From the NCBI GenBank assembly GCA_024803745.1, contig JANJXV010000014.1, positions 415,001 through 479,000 on the forward strand: a DNA stretch of 64,000 nt. The letters are read 5' to 3'. Made by a program: the position numbers and the translations under genes. The DNA comes from Megascapheus bottae (Eukaryota > Chordata > Mammalia > Rodentia > Geomyidae). How positions within the stretch are numbered: position 1 is the first letter of the stretch; each line of letters opens with the position of its first letter. Below the pieces are notes generated by a model, which was not told where the DNA came from, did not search any database, and was given only the letters and a program-made list of their open reading frames with translations. Positions 11,602 through 22,899 of the stretch are shown piece by piece.

Positions 11602-11821
11602 AAAGTAAAATAAAGTGGGGCCTAGAATTTGGCCTAGTGGTAGAGTGCTTGCCTAGCATGCATGAAATGGGTTCGATTCCTTGGTACCACATACTTAGAA
11701 AAAGCCAGAAGTGGTGCTGAGGCTCAAGTGGTAGAGTTCTAGCCTTGAGAAAAATCCAAGGACAGTCCTCTGGCCCTGAGCTTAAGCCCAGAACTGGCAA
11801 AAAAAAAAAGTAAAATAAAGT
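11602..11821 (+). mobile_element. IDL-Geo SINE with perfect 15-bp TSD
   Basis: Full dimer with A box TGGCCTAGTGG and B box GGTTCGATTCC. Flanked by identical AAAGTAAAATAAAGT at 11602-11616 and 11807-11821. The perfect duplication and intact Pol III boxes mark a young insertion. Confidence 0.95.
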
Positions 11822-12260
11822 TTAATATCCCTGAAATCAGTAGATCTACTCATTTCTAAGTGTTAGCTCAGTTAAGAAAGGAAAAACCTGTACTCCAATA
11901 AGGATGCATCCACAGCACTTGTTTCTTCTCCTTTCCTGAAATGTCCCATCCTGTCCAATGGCTCAATAAAATTTCAGCTCCCCTTGTCTCAGAAATAGGG
12001 GCCACATTTACCACTCATGCTCATTTTCCTTCTGCTGCTGTCACAGCTTATCTCTTCTAGTTGATGGTGAGTAGAAGCTCTGCTCTGGCTTATTCCATTA
12101 CTTACATGACAAAGGCTAAACCACCAAGGTCAATGTTGAATATTATTCATCACATTGCCAATCTGTCAGCAGTGATTGATGGGCTGTTGCCCTGCCAATC
12201 CCTGTTACTGTCACCATTTTGCTGTTCAGCTACATCAGGACTGGAACTCTCAGGTGTTAT
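11822..12260. other. Unique DNA, nothing recognised
   Basis: No repeat or gene signal identified. Confidence 0.45.
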
Positions 12261-12268
12261 ACCATCTC

Positions 12269-12336
<68 letters not shown>

Positions 12337-12636
12337 TTCTATATATATATTCATTTATTTTCTATTTTAAAATTTTTTATGTATTTTTATTGTAATTAAT
12401 AGAAGGGTTACATTATATTTGCCAGATAGGAGGTGCATTAATTCACATACATCGATACCCTTTCTCATGTCTTGGTCTCCATTTCCCTCCCCCCCCACCC
12501 TCATCTTGTTTTCCTCCCTTCCCTATTCAATTTCAAATAACTAAATACAAATATATCCAATATATCAGATAATAAAGTAACATCCTGTAACAGTATGAGA
12601 TAACCAAGGGATAGCAAAAGAGACCATTTCATTTCT
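12261..12636 (-). mobile_element. LINE-1 3' end with expanded CT/TA tail
   Basis: About 255 bp of the same L1 3' end as at 8.42 kb (plus strand TTTTTATTGTAATTAATAGA..AGCAAAAGAG). To its left are a TA run and (CT)n. The whole unit is bounded by ACCATCTCATTTCT (12261-12274) and ACCATTTCATTTCT (12623-12636), 13 of 14 identical. So the microsatellite lies inside the target-site duplication and is part of the insertion's tail. Confidence 0.88.
12272..12324. repeat. (CT)n microsatellite
   Basis: About 50 bp of pure CT, followed by CTTTCTGTCTCTCTTTCT and a short TA run. It sits at the 3' tail of the minus-strand L1. Confidence 0.95.
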
Positions 12637-13305
12637 TAATGGCTTCCACACTAAAATGGCCAACGAAATGGCTTACTTTCACAGAAAAATGAGAGACCTG
12701 GACTAATTTTCTGGCTTACTCCAAAAACATGTTGAAATATCTGTCACATCGAGAGAGGACCCATACTGAGTTACAATCCCTTGTTCCCTTGTTGGTTACA
12801 AACATGGGTGATTCTTACCCAAATCTATAAACACGTTCCAAACATTAAATCTCAGATGATGTGAACTAGTTCAATGAAATAACTTTGATTTTTTTTTTAA
12901 CAAAGGTAGTCCTAGGTCAGTGAATTTTATAGCTGAAATGGCAGGTGGGGAGAGTTGGTTAATCTTCTTGCTGTTGTAGATAGCCTGCAATCTCAGAGAC
13001 ATGATTAAAATCCTAATCCTAGGTCAATAAACACAATACTCTTGATTTCAAGCTTCTCCTCCCAGCAAACCTGGCAACTGCAATGCAGACAGAAGCACAG
13101 AAGTCGATTGTGTGGAAAATGCAACTAGACCATGTGTACACTTCCTCTTCGTCTTCTTTTAATCGATAGAACACTGAGCCTTCTGCTTCTATTGAATTAG
13201 ATTTACAAAGCTTTTTGTTTGTTTGTTTGTTCTCACCTGTCGCTAAGAAAAATCATTCATGGCATCCTGGATCTGAACTAACAGAGACTGCATGAATCAA
13301 AAAAG
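12637..13305. other. Unique DNA, nothing recognised
   Basis: No gene or repeat recognised. Confidence 0.45.
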
Positions 13306-13310
13306 GGTTT

Positions 13311-13343
<33 letters not shown>

Positions 13344-13362
13344 GTTTGTTTGTTTGTTTTTA
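13306..13362. repeat. (TTG)n then (TTTG)n microsatellite
   Basis: About ten GTT triplets running into GTTT tetranucleotides and a T/A homopolymer junction. There is no SINE body beside it. Confidence 0.92.
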
Positions 13363-14765
13363 AAAAAAAAAGCCTGAAAATGTTCCCTCCCCAGGGAGTC
13401 CGCCAGCTGTCTCATTGATTCGTCTCTGCTCCTGGCTGGTTTGCAGGTTACCCTGGACCCAGCTCCAGTGGAGTGCAGGATAATAAAATACCACAATGCA
13501 AACTGTTACCAGGGAGAGACAGAACATCTGGTCTGGAACAAAAGCAAAGTCCATCTCTAAGAGGCAGACTGGCCATCATCATTCAAGCATGAATACGCCT
13601 ATTCCCGTCACCTGAAACAGAAGGTCCCTGGAGCCACATCAGGGATGACAAAATAGAAACCATAAGGAAGAAGAAATCCTGACAGTGAAATTACCAATTA
13701 TGTTCCCGTCGTTTCTGTCTAGATGTAGGACAGCATCCAGCAATCTTTCTAGGAGCTTTATTTATTTTCTTAACTTTAATCAACAATAATAAAAACTGAA
13801 TTTTTGTTTTTTTAAATAGAGATCAACTGACTTTCTGTTTTGTGAGATTTCAAGGAGTTGAAAGGTTTGGATGGCTGACACTTCCACTGCCATCCTGCAC
13901 CTATAAGCAGAAGTAATGACAGGCCTTGGTGCTATAGAATTGTTTTAACTGCCCACGACCTGTTCCAGCAGCCAGTCTGAGAAGTGAGGAGAGGGGGCAG
14001 GAATGATAATGCCTACCCAGCTATACTGCCTTCTACTGTGAGCCTACCCTGGCACTTCACAGTCCAGGTTGTTTTGTTTTTGTTTTGTTTTTATTGTTTT
14101 ACATATTAAACAACACTTTCAGAAGTGGAGAATCTGACTTCCAATTGCTTTAAAATGCAGATTTTTTAAAGGCTTACCCTGTTGACAAAGCCCCTGTCGA
14201 AGTGTGAGTCATATTCTACATAAGGTTTGTGTACTTCATTCCTTCCCAAAGCCATCTGTCGGTATTTAATTCACCGATAATTTTATCAGTCTCCCCATGC
14301 ACTGCCTGAAACCTCTCCATTGCATTTTTTATTCTTCACAGATGTTAACTCTTTGAATGACAGGCCCCATGCCTCTAGAATTTTGATGAAGATGCACATT
14401 CTCTCTGAAGAGTCTCTCACATAGGCAACCCTTTACAGCCCCTGCTGTGCTTTCCAACAAAAGCTGCACTTCTTTTCAGGTCAACCCTGTCTAGATGAGA
14501 AACTGTATGCAGGGCATTGCCGAAGAAGACACCTGGAGTGCCACATCCCAGGCACAGGAAAGACTAAGCATTTAAAATGGCTTTGGAGAGAGTAGTCATC
14601 AAATTACCCTTCACAGTGGTAATCCCAATCTTTCTTATCAAAGCAATGCATATATTATCCTTAAGAACATAAGAGTATTGAGGACAATATCTATTTTTAC
14701 ATCAACCATTTAAATTACTTGAAGGATTTTTTTCCTGCTTACTTCAGATACTAAATTCTCCCTCC
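13363..14765. other. Unique, moderately GC-rich DNA, possible conserved non-coding block
   Basis: Complex repeat-free sequence, especially 13380-13740. Minus-strand frames of 64-72 codons exist but lack protein motifs. Conservation is an impression only. A T/GTTTT-rich patch lies near 14070-14095. Confidence 0.3.
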
Positions 14766-14912
14766 TGCCCCCCTCCCCCCGCTAGGGTGTGTTATGTTGT
14801 GTTATGTTGCCCAACTAACTTCAAACCCTTTCACTCCAACCACCTTCTTGCCTCGGCCTTCAGAGTGGCTGATATTACAGGTACATACTACTACCTCTTA
14901 TTTAAATTTGCT

Positions 14913-14975
14913 GTGTGCATGTGTGTGGCATGTGTGTCTGTGAGTTTACCTGTGTCTAAGTCTGTGTGTATGTGT
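14913..14975. repeat. Degenerate TG-rich repeat
   Basis: Interrupted GTGTGTG, TGTGTCTG and GTGTGTATGTG motifs. Confidence 0.6.
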
Positions 14976-15026
14976 TTCTTCTGTATGCTAAGTCTATCAC
15001 TTAATTATATTCCTAGTATACTCACT

Positions 15027-15122
15027 TCCTTTTTAAATTCCTTTAATTTTATTTTTGTATTTAAGTAGTTGTACAAAAGAGTGCCTTTCAATAAAGTACC
15101 ATAAACACAATGAATCTTGATC
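15027..15122 (-). mobile_element. Old LINE-1 3'UTR fragment
   Basis: TTAAGTAGTTGTACAAAAGA followed by CCTTTCAATAAAGTACCATA and CACAATGAATCTTGA. Same order as the longer copy at 40.93 kb. Confidence 0.6.
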
Positions 15123-15155
15123 TACTTCCTTTTTAAAGAAGACAGAAACAATTTT

Positions 15156-15385
15156 AAAAAGAAGGAAAATGGGAGCCAGGAGTTTGGCGTAGTGGTAGAG
15201 TGCTTGCCTAGCATGCACAAAGACCAGAGTTCAATTCCTCGGTACCCCACATACATAGCAAAAAGCCAGAAGTGGTGCTGAGGCTCAAGTGGTAGAGCTC
15301 TAGCCTTGAGAAAGCCCAAGGACAGTGCTCAAGCCCTGAGCCCAAGCCTAGGACTGGCAAAAAAAAAAAAAAAAGAAGGAAAATG
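15156..15385 (+). mobile_element. IDL-Geo SINE with perfect 16-bp TSD
   Basis: Full-length dimer, B box AGTTCAATTCC, (A)n tail. Flanked by identical AAAAAGAAGGAAAATG at 15156-15171 and 15370-15385. A recent insertion just beside an L1 3'UTR remnant. Confidence 0.95.
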
Positions 15386-15394
15386 TATTTTGGC

Positions 15395-15715
15395 TCCTGG
15401 CTTTATATCATTGCTGGGCCTTTAGTGAGAAGGAGCATGGTGACAAGAGCCAGAAAGCCCAGAAAGTTCCAGTGACAGATTCCCTTCAAAGACACACCCT
15501 GGTAATCTAATTCCTACAACCAGACCCTGTTACCTAAGTCTCCATCACTATTCAATGATGTCATCAAATTAGGACTCTGTCCAGGAATTCACAGATTGAT
15601 GAAGTCAGTATCTTCCTAATCTAATTACTTCTAAAGACAAAAAATCCACTAGTAAGCAACTAAGTCTTTAACACATAAGCCTTCAGGGAACATTGTAGCT
15701 CCAAAGCATTATGTT
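15395..15715 (-). mobile_element. Possible MaLR-type LTR remnant
   Basis: On the minus strand the order is 'GGCTTATGTGTTAAAGACTT .. GGAAGATACTGACTTCATCA .. GATGGAGACTTAGGTAACAG .. GTGTGTCTTTGAAGGGAATC .. GGCTCTTGTCACCATGCTCC'. This resembles non-autonomous ERVL-MaLR LTRs, but termini and target duplication are not resolved. Confidence 0.4.
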
Positions 15716-15721
15716 TAGTTT

Positions 15722-15822
15722 GTTGGTTTATGGTTTTGTTTTTTGACTTTTGGGAATGAAGCCAGTGCTTGTATATGCTAAGCCTGCTCTTCACTTCTTA
15801 GTTACACTACCAGTACCAGCTC
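15722..15822 (-). mobile_element. Diverged ID-like SINE
   Basis: The minus strand reads GCTGGTACTGGTAGTGTAAC .. GGCTTAGCATATACAAGCAC .. TTCATTCCCAAAAGTC and an A-rich AAAAAACAAAACC tail, the layout of an old ID monomer. Confidence 0.45.
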
Positions 15823-15984
15823 TTTGAAAAAAGAAATCATTTGAACGTTCTTTTAGATTAAACATAAGGTTTAGCTCATGTATATCATTAATTCCTTTTA
15901 AGAATAGTTTGTTATTCATTTCTAGGTTCATTTGAGAAAGGTCTTTAAACAATGTAGGTTACATTTTTTTTTTAATTTCCCATC

Positions 15985-16179
15985 AGCCGTGAATTTGGTC
16001 TAGTGGTAGAGTGCTTGCCTAGACCCAAGTTCAATTCCTTGGTACCACATACATAGAAAAAAAGCCAGAAGTGGTGCTGAGGCTCAAGTGGTAGAGCTCT
16101 GGCCTTGAGAAAGTCCAAGGACCGTGCTCAGGCCCTAAGCTCAAGCCCAGGACTGGCAAAAAAAAAAAAAAAAAAAAAA
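15985..16179 (+). mobile_element. IDL-Geo SINE with small deletion in the IDL half
   Basis: Head GTGAATTTGGTCTAGTGGTA. GTGCTTGCCTAG is joined directly to ACCCAAGTTCAATTCC, so about 11 bp (CATGCACGAAG in other copies) between the A and B boxes are missing. Normal Geo half and a 23-nt A tail. Confidence 0.92.
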
Positions 16180-19100
16180 TGCCGTCAAGCAGTTTGAAGT
16201 ATCTGCATTGAACAGGATGGGCAGGCAAAATAAGATTCAGATTTGCCTTACCCACTTTGTAAGGTTGGCCCACAGAAATAAACATAAATTCCATAATATG
16301 TCTGGCTGTCTTTTAGTGATCATTTCAGGAGATATTCCTAATTAAGACCTGATGCTCTGGATATCATTAATATCATTATAACAGAATGAATTGTGGGAAT
16401 AGACATGTGCAGTTGGAAACCTGCCACTCAAGGCAGTCCATCATGAAAGACAACTATGAGAGAGACTCTTTGGCTCTCTGTTTCAGTTCAAACCAAACTT
16501 TAAATGTCCAAGACACCATTCCTCAGGACCTGGGAACCATCTTGCTCATGTACAACCTGCGGTACTCTCATTACCCATGTGTTTTTAGTTCAATTCTTTG
16601 AAATGCTAAGACCCTGGAATGACTCCTAATCAGGACCACTGTCCATACCAGTGCTAGCCACTGCAAGAGATGGATAGGAAAGGTCACAAGACACCTAGAG
16701 CCCAGAATTTTGATCTGGCTGGGAAGATGAGAAACAAATCAAATATGATTGGCTCAAAGTGGCACGAAAACGCAAACAACACAAACAAGAGAGATTTATT
16801 TAACAAGAAACATGGTGAATAGTTTCACAGAGATTAACTACTACTTGGGCCCTGAAAACTAGAGAAGATAAAAGGAATAGAATTGACAACGAGAAAGTAT
16901 GCAGGTATAATAAATTCCAATAGTAAAGACACAACACATTCTGGGAATATATAATATGTCAAATTTGGTTGGATCAAATGAGATATGAGAGAAAAAAACA
17001 GAAGTAGAGTTAGAGGTAGGACCATGGCTTTGAGATGAGATGGGACCAAGATAAAGATCTGAGCAAGAATAAAATGTGAACTTCATTTTAGAAGACAAAG
17101 TTCTCTGTGGGATGAATAGGAAGAAAGATTGAAAGTGTATTGATAAGAAGGGAAATAGAGGTCCTGGGGCAGGGCAGATGCACTTGAAATGAAACTGAAT
17201 GAAGTTGTTCAGACATTCTAATCAACCAGATGGGAGAGATGCATTAAAATCAAGACTCAGGTGGATTGCACAAAACTCTCAGACAGAAGTGCCTGGCAGC
17301 TTTGCTTCTTTCTACAATAACACTTAGTTTAGTAGGTGTCAAAACTGTTTCACAAATCAATCTAAGCCAGTCCTTTGTGGATATATCTTCCTCATAGCAG
17401 ATTCTTCCTCTCATCCTCTTCCTTTTTCTTCTTGTTTTGTTCATTTAGCACTGATACTAGATTCTGAGCATTTTCAAAGTTCCCTAGTTCCCTACTTGGT
17501 TTTCATTTTTCATGGGAAGAAATCATTCAGAAAACCTGATATGTGTACTAAATAAATTATGGTCAGAAAACAAAATATTGAGTTCATGGTGTCCCAGGTG
17601 TAAGGAGAATGAGAGGAGACATGATAAGGAAATGCAGTACTTCAATTAAAATAATGAGTTACAACATATAAGATGGAGATCAAAAGTGTAATAAAACTTA
17701 TTGCCTAAAATTAGAGATGAGAAGAAGGAGGAAGAGAAGGAAGACTATTGATCCCATGAACGGCCAGTGTATGTGATACACAAAGATCCAAAATATCCTC
17801 AAATGTTATTTGTGTTCACTTTTGCTGATTTAGAGGATTATTTTTGGTGGTAAACTGACCTCAGACTTCCTTTTAGAAGCAAAATGTATGAATGCTCTCT
17901 GAGGAGTAACTTAGGAAGAATTTTGACTTAAGATAGTATAAAGACTTGTTTTGGTTTCCACCAGAAGCCATCATTTTTCTTCCTGGGTACACAGATAGAA
18001 GAGATTTCCCAGGCTCTTTATGGCTAGGTGGTACTTTCTAATGGAATGTTAATTACAGGTTCTCCACTTACTGGGCCAAATTTCCAGTTTGATCTTCTGT
18101 GCTCTTTTTTTTTCCTAACATAGAAACACAGCAAGGAATACTATAGCCTAGCGATTAGTAAGGGTACTACCGGAAGAAAGACTTGTATGAGTATAATGTT
18201 TCCATCAACATCTGCTGGAATGTAATGTGATTGAGAGCTCCTCCATTAATTATTCTTGTGGTCAGTCACTGTGATTCTTGCAACCATTATCCTAAAACTA
18301 TCTGGAACACATTTGCTACTTTAAAGTCAGACAGATTGCAGTCTATGCATCAACTTTTGTTTCTTAAGAAAACAAATACAGTTCAAAAGACAACATAGGA
18401 AAAAGGACTAAAAACAGTTAACCTAAAGAATAACTCCACCATCTCTCTTTGAGTGACCTGATACAACTAATTTCTTCATCATTATTCTATTAAATATATT
18501 TAATAAAATGAATGTCATTAAGTTCTGGTTATAAATCAGGTTTTTAAGTTCCTTGAAGGAAGAGCCCATACACTTATTAACTTTTATATATCTGTGACTG
18601 AATATTTAGTTTAGACTATTTAATTAAATGATGATAATAATGGCTAGCTTCTAAGATACTTCTTAAGACTGAGGTTGGGAAGCATTTGTGACAGACAACT
18701 AGCATAGAGACCAATGAACATCCCTCCTCTTTCCTTTCCCACCAAGTCATACATATTAAAAAACTAAAAGGTCCTACCTAAAATAATTAAGTGCTTTCCT
18801 TGGATGGTAGACAGCACAAGCCCTACTCAAAATAATGTAAACATCTTGCCTTCCTTTTCTCTTCTTATAACCTACCACCAGATGGCAGAAGATGTGTGAT
18901 GACTCAGATGCACAGGGACATTCTGATTGGGAAAAAGACAAGCAATCCAGAGAAGAGGATGCATGAAATAGTAGGAAATCTTCCCAGAGATGAGACACCA
19001 AACCTATACATGATTCTACTGCTTATGAGAAGGTAATGCTTAAAATCTCTCCAATGCCATTTATGTTGTACATGTCCCAAGAGAGCTCTTCTTCTGCCTA

Positions 19101-21004
19101 GATATACAACTTTACAGATACCAGATTTGCATACAAGGACTACATCAATATAGAGCTAAACTAATTTGATTCAAATTCAAGGATTACAATGAAGATGACA
19201 GATACATACTATATAACACAATGATTATTTTGGTTTATGAATTTACATATATAAAACATGCATATATGATTATTTAATATTGGAAAGTAATAAACACAAA
19301 ATTATTTGTTGTTATTATTTAATAACTATATGCATAATAAATAATAATGATAAATAGCATCTTTTTAACGGGTAGAAAGAAAATGTTCTCCTTTGCAAAA
19401 GAATTCCTGCTAATAAAAGTGACATTGTTGGGTCAACTGTGAAATTTTGAACATGGGGAAAACATTAGATAATTTGTATTAATGTTGTGCCTGAAGTATG
19501 ATATTAATGTTTGATTAGGTTAAATACTGTCCATTTCTTAAAGATACAGACTAAGGAAGAAGTGTAAGGAACCAGCAATTAACTCTCAAATGGTTCAATC
19601 AAAATTTTTTTTGTTTAATTCTACCATGCATGAGAATGGTAATAGAGAGAACATGCAAGCACTGAAGTGACAAAACCATTATTGGAGAATCTAGATAATG
19701 ATTTATGAGTGTTTATTGTACTACTCTTGGAGATAGGAGTTTGAGCTTAAAGGCTAGTTCTTCTAATTGGATACTGGGAAATCTCATTTAAGAATGTCAG
19801 ATCAGCTCTAATCTGTCATCCCAGAGGAGGAGATGAGAGTCAAGCAGAGATAAATATGTTTTTAAATTTAGATAAGTCAGTGAGTCAGATAACCAATGCA
19901 GTCCCCAGTTGTTATCATGGGAAAGTAGTCTTTATTAGCCACTTTTTGGGGCAAAAGTGATCTTTCTTATCTCCCTGGCCTTCTGATTAGACATTTTTTC
20001 TTAAAGTTTTTAGATTACAAAAATACCTTAAGTCAGAGGGAGAAGCCATTTTTTTTCTCACAAACATAATGGCTAACTCTACAATTGAAGTCTTTATTTT
20101 CCTGAATTGCCCTTCCAGTTGAAATCACAGAATTGACTGTCGATGTCTCTGTAAACCTGAGAGCTGTACACACTAGCTTCTGGCACATTTGTAAGTCTAC
20201 ATGTGGCCTTTTTTGGGACAGCAGCACTCATAGATATCAGAACTTATTCTTTGCCTAGAATGCAAGTGGGTCATCCCCTCATATCTAAGGAAGGTCAGAC
20301 TTCAGAGCTGCTCTCAGCACCCCAGCTGTTCTCCCTTCTGTTAGCATACTTTCAAGAGTGCCACAGTCCACTGGGAGATTTTTTTTTAAGTGAGAAAGTT
20401 GGTATGGTGTCTGTGATCCATTGAAATCTAGTTTTTAAATGACATACTCCAGGAGTTGGAAGGTCCAATGCCTTCCCATACCCTGCGTCTCCTATGGTTG
20501 CTCCTCAGCTGTGATAAATGTGGAACACAGACAAAATTTAATCAGCTGTTGAAAGAAATAACATGCCCAGGAATTTATTCTGATATTTAACACGAATCTT
20601 CCTGAACTATCTTTGGGTTCATCCTTCTTCCAATACATTTAATCAACTATTCGTTATTTGCTAAAAAGTGCATTTGTATCTTTCCCCAATATGTGAGGTT
20701 GAATCTTAGGGGACTAAAATTTAAAATAAAAGAGGTCTCAAACATTTCAGAGTTTTAGGTGTCTTGCTGATATCGCTGCATTTCTGTCGCCTCGTTTCCA
20801 AAATAGGAGCAAGTGCCTCAGTGAGTTGCAAAATTCAATGAGAACATGAATTTCCTGCATAATCTTACATTACTACAGAGTAGGAACACCCTCATTCATC
20901 TTTGTGTCGCTGCACCAAGGATTTCGATGCATGTTTTGATCATTATACCTGAATAAAATAGATATTTTAACCAAAGCAATTTCCTGCTTCCTATTTTCTC
21001 TAAG
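16180..21004. other. Long, nearly repeat-free AT-rich DNA
   Basis: About 4.8 kb without a recognisable young SINE, unusual for this window. A possible L2-like stretch (AAGTTCCTTGAAGGAAGAGC) lies near 18546. A purine-rich patch is at 17713-17745. Frames of up to 79 codons on the minus strand have no recognised motif. Confidence 0.4.
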
Positions 21005-21173
21005 GAAGAACATTTTTTTTTTGGCCAGGCTAGAACTCTGCCACTTGAGCCACAGCATCATTTCTGGTTTTTTCTTCTGTATATATGGTACTTGGAAATT
21101 GAACCCGGGTCTTCATGCATGTTAGGCAAGCACTCTACCACTAAGCCAAACCCCAAGCTCCCATAGAAGAACA
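21005..21173 (-). mobile_element. IDL-Geo SINE with deleted Geo end
   Basis: The minus strand has an intact IDL head (plus-strand reverse ATTGAACCCGGGTCTTCATG, GGCAAGCACTCTACCACTAA) and only the start of Geo. The last ~60 bp of Geo are missing before the poly(T) at 21013-21022. Short direct repeats GAAGAACA at 21005-21012 and 21166-21173 suggest the deletion predates insertion. Confidence 0.85.
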
Positions 21174-21351
21174 ATTCGTGAGCATACATGCTAGTATATC
21201 TGAAGTGGGTGATTGCATTTTCTGGTGTCTACTGGTATTGTGTTTACAACTAGATAGCAATGGTTGTTAAACTTGGGAAGTATGTGAAGATACTATCCTA
21301 CTATCTTTTAATTCAATTATTAAAATTAACAAGACAAAAAATATTATTCAT

Positions 21352-21425
21352 TGAGATGCAATGGCACGCCTGCAATTTCAAGCCAGCCTGAGCAAGTAAA
21401 CAAGACCTCTTCTCAACCTACCTGG
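21352..21425 (+). mobile_element. B1-like fragment
   Basis: GCAATGGCACGCCTGCAATT followed by CAAGCCAGCCTGAGCAAGTA, a short piece resembling a 7SL/B1 monomer. Weak. Confidence 0.35.
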
Positions 21426-21581
21426 ACATAGTATCCTAAGACTGATTTGGGGAGTATTGCAATTCTGGACTAGCCTTTGCAGAAAAATCCACAAGAAACC
21501 ATCTCAGTGTCCAAAGAAGCTGGACACTGCAGCATACACCTGTTATTCCAGCCTTCATGGAAAGCCTAACATAGGTGGATT

Positions 21582-21816
21582 AAAATCAAGCATGGGGATG
21601 GCCAGGAGTTTGGCCTAGTGGTTAAAGTGCTTGCCTGGCATGCACGAAGACCCGGGTTCAATTCCTCGGTACCACATACATAGCAAAAAGCCGGAAGTGG
21701 TGCTGAGACTCAAGTGGTAGAGCTCTAGCCTTGAGAAAGTCCAAGGACAGGACTCAGGCCCTGAGCTCAAGCCCAGGACTGGCCAAAAAAAAAAAATCAA
21801 AAAATCAAGCATGGGG
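21582..21816 (+). mobile_element. IDL-Geo SINE with perfect 16-bp TSD
   Basis: Body 21598-21800. The identical AAAATCAAGCATGGGG occurs at 21582-21597 and 21801-21816. The IDL half carries the GGTTAAAGTGC variant in place of GGTAGAGTGC, a variant shared with the head of the VNTR composite at 42.2 kb. Confidence 0.95.
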
Positions 21817-22012
21817 GCTGGGAGTTTGGCCTAGTGGTAGAGTGCTTGTCTAGCATGCACAAAAACACAGGTTTGATTCTTTGGTACCACATAAATAGAA
21901 AAGGCTGAAAGTGGTGCTGTGGCTCAAATGGTATAGCTCTAACCTTGAGAAAGCCCAAGGATAGTGCTCAGGCCCTGAGTACAAGCCCCATGAGTGGCAA
22001 AAAAAAATCAAG
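21817..22012 (+). mobile_element. Second IDL-Geo SINE at the same site
   Basis: Begins GCTGGGAGTTTGGCCTAGTG immediately after the right-hand duplication of the first copy and ends CATGAGTGGCAAAAAAAAA. AAAATCAAG recurs at 22004-22012. The same target was therefore hit twice, giving SINE-TSD-SINE-TSD in tandem. Confidence 0.92.
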
Positions 22013-22138
22013 TACATGCCCAGGAAGTAAGACTCTATATGTAAAACTAACCAGTGAAAAAGTATAATGCCTGGAGATATGGTACAGTGCTAAAATAGTT
22101 GCCTAGAAAATGTAAGTGAAGTCCAAACTCCAGTGGGA

Positions 22139-22502
22139 AAAAGAAAGAAAGAAAAGAAGGAAAGAAAGAAACAAAGAAGGGGAAGAAGAGTAAAAGGATG
22201 AAGGAAGGAAAGAAGGAGAAGAAAAAGAAAGGAAAGAATGAGAAAGATAAGAGAAAGAAAGAAAAGAGAGAGAGAAGAAGGAAGGAGGGAGGGAGGGAAG
22301 GAGGGAAGGAAGGAAGGAAGGAAGGAAGGAAGGAAGGAAGGAAGGAAGGAAGAAGGAAGGAAGGGAGAGGGTGGGAGGGAGAGAGAAAGAGAGGAAGGAA
22401 GGAAGAAAGGAAAGAAAGGAGGAATAAAGGAAGGAAGGAAGGAAGGAAGGAAGGAAGGAAGGAAGGAAGGAAGGAAGGAAGGAAGGGAAGGAGGGAAGAA
22501 CC
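22139..22502. repeat. Large GAAA/GGAA purine microsatellite
   Basis: About 360 bp, all purine on the plus strand apart from a few T: GAAA near the SINE tail, then GGAA and GGGA blocks. Frames of 107-163 codons through it are low-complexity artefacts. Confidence 0.96.
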
Positions 22503-22867
22503 TAAGGAGGGAAGAACCTAAGGAGGGAGATCTGTTTATTGGTTTGAAATTAAGCATTCCAAAAGAAACTGTCATGATGAAATTATTTAATAAAGCACCA
22601 CATGGACAAAAGAAGATAAGAAAGGTAGACCTTATGAGAGATGGGTTATTTCAAACTTTAGAAAACAAGTCATTGCTTCTGTCTGTTATATCTAACTTAA
22701 CATTTTCAGGTAAAAGAATTCAACACTGATTTGTTCATCAGTAGAACTCACATTCTGAATAATTGCCATATTGCTGAAAGCAATATGTAGCTCCAATGCA
22801 ATGCTCATAATATAAGTGGTTTTATTCAATACAGTTAGTAAAACTAATTCTTAATGTCATATAGAAA
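22503..22867. other. Unique DNA
   Basis: A short duplicated AACCTAAGGAGGGA follows the microsatellite at 22499-22527. Nothing else recognised. Confidence 0.4.
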
Positions 22868-22899
22868 CACAAACACACACACACTCACACACACACACA
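22868..22899. repeat. (CA)n microsatellite, interrupted
   Basis: CA repeats with an A insertion and a CT change. Confidence 0.85.

Larger units (their letters stand above)
21522..22140 (+). mobile_element. Older 7SL+ID dimer (B1-dID-like), split by two IDL-Geo insertions
   Basis: Outer pieces: 21522-21597 (GCATACACCTGTTATTCCAG, 7SL-like) and 22008-22140 (CAGGAAGTAAGACTCTATAT then ID-like GGAGATATGGTACAGTGCTA, CTCCAGTGGGAAAAAG). The tail leads into a purine microsatellite. The two younger SINEs sit at one point in its middle. A related dimer lies at 52.18 kb. Confidence 0.6.

Noticed and set aside
18540..18650. L2 fragment near AAGTTCCTTGAAGGAAGAGC
   Set aside because: Only one short phrase resembles L2. 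Not enough to call.
22090..22729. Frames of 107-163 codons rich in Lys/Arg/Gly/Glu or Ser/Pro/Phe/Leu
   Set aside because: Translation of a GGAA/GAAA microsatellite.
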